In this document: one piece after another, positions 61,736-64,000 of the stretch
Position numbering within the stretch: the stretch's first letter is position 1
Layout of the letters: every line of letters begins with the position of its first letter
Assembly (NCBI RefSeq): GCF_032362555.1
Contig: NC_083511.1
Location: 7,316,001-7,380,000 of the forward strand
Direction of reading: 5' to 3'
DNA: 64,000 nucleotides
DNA from: Amyelois transitella
Lineage: Eukaryota > Arthropoda > Insecta > Lepidoptera > Pyralidae
Program-made: the position numbers and the translations under genes
The notes under the pieces: generated by a model
What the model saw: only the letters and a program-made list of their open reading frames with translations
Told to the model about the DNA's origin: nothing
Databases searched by the model: none

Positions 61736-62158
61736 TCATCGCGTCAACGTCACTTCAGTGTCGCTAGAACTTCTGGAACTTTCTTTGATCACATCTAATT
61801 CTCTATTAGATAATGAAGAGGTACGAGAAAACTTATGTGCGGTACCATAATCACTTTTTTCGTCACAACTTTCACGAGCACTACCACCATTATAATCTTT
61901 ATTTTCATCAGAATCATCTTCTGCAACGTTCACTTCAACTTCTAATAAATTATCACTGTCTTTCAATCCGTATGCATTAAAATTTCTCTCGTGACTAAGA
62001 CTACGAATTCTATCAAGATTTTGTTCCAGGGTTTGCATATCGTCCTCCGCTTGTGAATCATCGAATCTCCATTTTATGTTTGAATTAAAGTGTTCAACGC
62101 CTGGATACATGCCTATACTATTACTTCTGTGCCCGAAAACCGGGCAGTTTCGGAATTC
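61736..62158 (-). CDS. In-frame 140-codon extension after the GPCR stop codon (possible readthrough tail)
   Basis: Directly after TGA (context TTG TGA GAA) the same frame continues EFRNCPVFGHRSNSIGMYPG. It leads into an acidic, Ser-rich stretch (NVAEDDSDENKDYNGG; SSLSNRELDVIKESSRSSSD; TEVTLTR) to TGA at 61736-61738. The composition suits a phosphorylated receptor tail, not random AT-rich sequence. Options are programmed readthrough, a recent nonsense mutation or assembly error, or splicing of a 36-base interval (GTGAGA...CACAG) that would stay in frame but is too short for an ordinary intron. Confidence 0.5.
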   Translation of the reverse strand, partial: EFRNCPVFGHRSNSIGMYPGVEHFNSNIKWRFDDSQAEDDMQTLEQNLDRIRSLSHERNFNAYGLKDSDNLLEVEVNVAEDDSDENKDYNGGSARESCDEKSDYGTAHKFSRTSSLSNRELDVIKESSRSSSDTEVTLTR

Positions 62159-63332
62159 TCACAACTCTGGGTGTCTTCCATTACAACTCTTAGTGAAGTT
62201 TCCTTCATCCAAGCTTAGATTTGATCTCGATCGTCCACATTCGAAACTTGGACTAGGCCTAAATAGGCAAAAGTCAGAATTTTTCATTCTGCATTGCCGT
62301 GAACACGATTCTATTTGAAACGCCGATCTATCTAGATGCCTGTAATCAGTAGGCCAGCCATCAAATAGTCTTGGATCTTGTTTACAATTCCCGGTAGGAC
62401 AACCTTTAAAAGAACCTGAACATCGAAGAGGATCTCTTTGGCAAGCCTTTTGAATCGCGTGTAAAGATGTGGAAGACACAGTACGTTCTAATATTTCTCC
62501 CCAGTATTTTTCTCCAAGACCTTCAAATTCTCCTTTGGAATGTAATCCATCAGAAGTAACAGGAGAACCACAGCAGCCTGTTGGTTTTTCATAACTTGGA
62601 AAGGATTTCGTTCTTCGACAGCAAACCTGATGAAAATAATTGTTTATTAGAACAAGAAATTAAATTTGTTTAGATAAATATTGAGTGCAATTTTGTACAT
62701 AACAGCACATTACTCTCTTTAATTTGGTGAAACAAGAAACTTTTTGCATAATCTGGTAACTCAAGACTGAACAAACTTCATCGTTAATCTCTTTTGTTTT
62801 GATACATCAGGTTTTCTTTTTGGTTTGAATTATGCCGCGATTTGCATAATGAGGTAAACTTACATAATATTGGAGAAGTTCATTGCTGATCCTTCTAAAG
62901 TGACTGTTGAGCAACCAATAGAGAAATGGGTTCCAAAAACTATTGCTTAACGCTAACCACGTTACTATGAAATCCAATGATGGAGGCACCTGTGAAAAAC
63001 AAAAAAAAAATATCTCTTTGATGCGGCCTGGATGATTATATAAGTATTTATTAGAATCGTTGAGTTAGTATTTCATCCCATAAAACAAGTTTCGATCTTA
63101 CTGAATAATTTGTCCTATATAAATTTATTTTGTTTTTATGATCTACGTTAAACATACTCAATTTGTATTTGAGTTGGAATGTTGTTACAATTATTACCTT
63201 ACATCCAGTACAGGCAGCTACTACTTCCTGTATAGTAGCTGGAGTGACCATGACAATAAAGCCTAAGGACATAGCGGCCATTGTGCGAGATGTACTGACG
63301 CTGTGGGGCCTCACAGGAACTGGGATTTGCTG
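62159..63332 (-). CDS. Class A (rhodopsin-like) GPCR, C-terminal exons (partial; upstream exons beyond right edge)
   Basis: Three exons, 63332-63198, 62989-62864 and 62626-62159, join in phase 0. The first carries TM6 (TMAAMSLGFIVMVTPATIQE, then VVAAC); its TM6 motif reads MVTP instead of CWxP. The second carries TM7 with NPFLY in place of NPxxY (LALSNSFWNPFLYWLLNSHF), then helix 8 (RRISNELL). The third is a Cys- and Ser-rich cytoplasmic tail starting VCCRRTKSF. The frame meets TGA at 62159-62161 after 242 codons, but stays open for 140 more. I cannot name the receptor; it looks like an orphan type without the usual aminergic signatures. The start of exon 63332 could be three bases shorter, since CAG-CAG offers two acceptors. 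Confidence 0.85.
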
Positions 63333-64000
63333 CTAAAATAAAAAGAAACGAGTGATCAAGAGTGACTGGTTTTTATGTTCAGGGGTTGATGCATGAACCT
63401 TGCTTATATTCCCTCTATCAATTTTAAAGGAAATTAATAATGTCTGCTGTATCCATAGAAATGAGTATTCTTATTATTCCTAGTTCTTCAGTTTTATCGA
63501 TAGAACTTGTGATCTCGATTAGTGGACTTCCCGCTTTACTATTACAATTGGAAATCCAAAAAAAAAAAAATATATTTGTTTTATTTATTATTAAAATCCC
63601 ATAAAAATAAATTAATCTGAACAATGTATTCTCTCGTCCACATTCTATTCTAATTTTTGATTTGACAATTACTAAGCGATATGATAGTATCCTATAATAA
63701 TGAATAAAAATTTTAAATTTGAATTTGAATAACTATTACTTGAGCTTCTATTGATATGTTACTTTCTAGACTTCTAAAGTGCTTTTGAAACAATTGTAAG
63801 GGCAGTACTCACCTAAGTTATATAGTAAAGTTACAATTGGTTTTATACTAAACTATTATCGTAACCTGATATTTACTTTGATTTAGTTACTAAAAATTGC
63901 TGACATGATTTTTTTATTTCCTCCTAAATGCTGTCCGTCCTAAGGAATATAAAAGACATTTCGTTACGTTGGTAAAATTTCTGTATTGAACGCGAATAAT
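63333..64000. other. Intron of the GPCR gene
   Basis: No exon that I can support. A family D LINE tail lies at 63663-63728. Confidence 0.4.
63663..63728 (+). repeat. LINE 3' tail (family D)
   Basis: AAGCGATATGATAGTATCCT, then ATAATAATGAATAAA and TTTGAATTTGAAT repeats; the same tail as at about 16800-16855. Confidence 0.65.

Noticed and set aside
62126-62161. 36-base intron (GTGAGA...CACAG) removing the GPCR stop
   Set aside because: It keeps the frame, but 36 bases is below the usual lower limit for insect introns and no pyrimidine tract is present. Kept only as a stated alternative.
62076-62318. Plus-strand frame over the GPCR tail
   Set aside because: Antisense shadow of the receptor exon, with no features of its own.
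63424-63624. Candidate intracellular-loop exon of the GPCR
   Set aside because: No usable donor at its end and poly-T at its start; it contributes no transmembrane segment.
1-64000. CRISPR arrays, operons or bacterial signals
   Set aside because: Spliced genes, SINEs and LINEs throughout show eukaryotic DNA. The tandem arrays found have no unique spacers of uniform length.

Overview
The window looks like a stretch of a moth or butterfly (Lepidoptera) nuclear genome. It is AT-rich, its genes are split by large introns with GT-AG borders, two takeout/JHBP-type genes lie in tandem, and interspersed repeats typical of Lepidoptera recur throughout. Most genes are visible only as short exons. I joined them by hand from splice signals and reading phase, and no search was run.

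Layout. 60-3595 (minus): seven phase-compatible exons of an unrecognised protein that runs off the left edge. 4306-6481: a degenerate DNA-transposon-like element with terminal and subterminal inverted repeats and a broken DUF7869-like gene. 7292-13044 (plus): a complete nine-exon beta-secretase (BACE)-type membrane aspartyl protease; its first intron carries a MITE with clean 8-bp target duplications. 13045-22232: gene-poor, with repeats, a perfect 29-bp-arm palindrome and a Cys-rich degenerate reading frame. 22233-29022 and 42918-49059 (plus): two complete five-exon takeout/JHBP paralogs with the same intron phases and two exons of identical length. 49060-61735: gene-poor, with a pogo-like transposon relic. 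61736-63332 (minus): the 3' part of a class A GPCR gene (TM6, TM7 and tail), whose upstream exons lie beyond the right edge. Its last exon has an in-frame TGA followed by 140 further open codons.

Between the JHBP paralogs is a nest of mobile elements. A TA-flanked inverted-repeat element (30392-40273) with a fragment resembling insect YqaJ/SWIM-type transposon proteins is split by an 8.8-kb LTR retrotransposon (30623-39400; 4-bp target duplication GGTG). The two LTRs differ by one A in a homopolymer, yet the inside is wrecked. Gag is split by an antisense LINE, pol is reduced to an integrase scrap, and two minisatellite arrays fill the 3' third. The combination suggests a copy that was already defective when it moved.

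The genes do not form an obvious pathway. The two secreted takeout/JHBP proteins probably bind small hydrophobic ligands. The BACE homolog, the GPCR and the left-edge gene appear unrelated neighbours.
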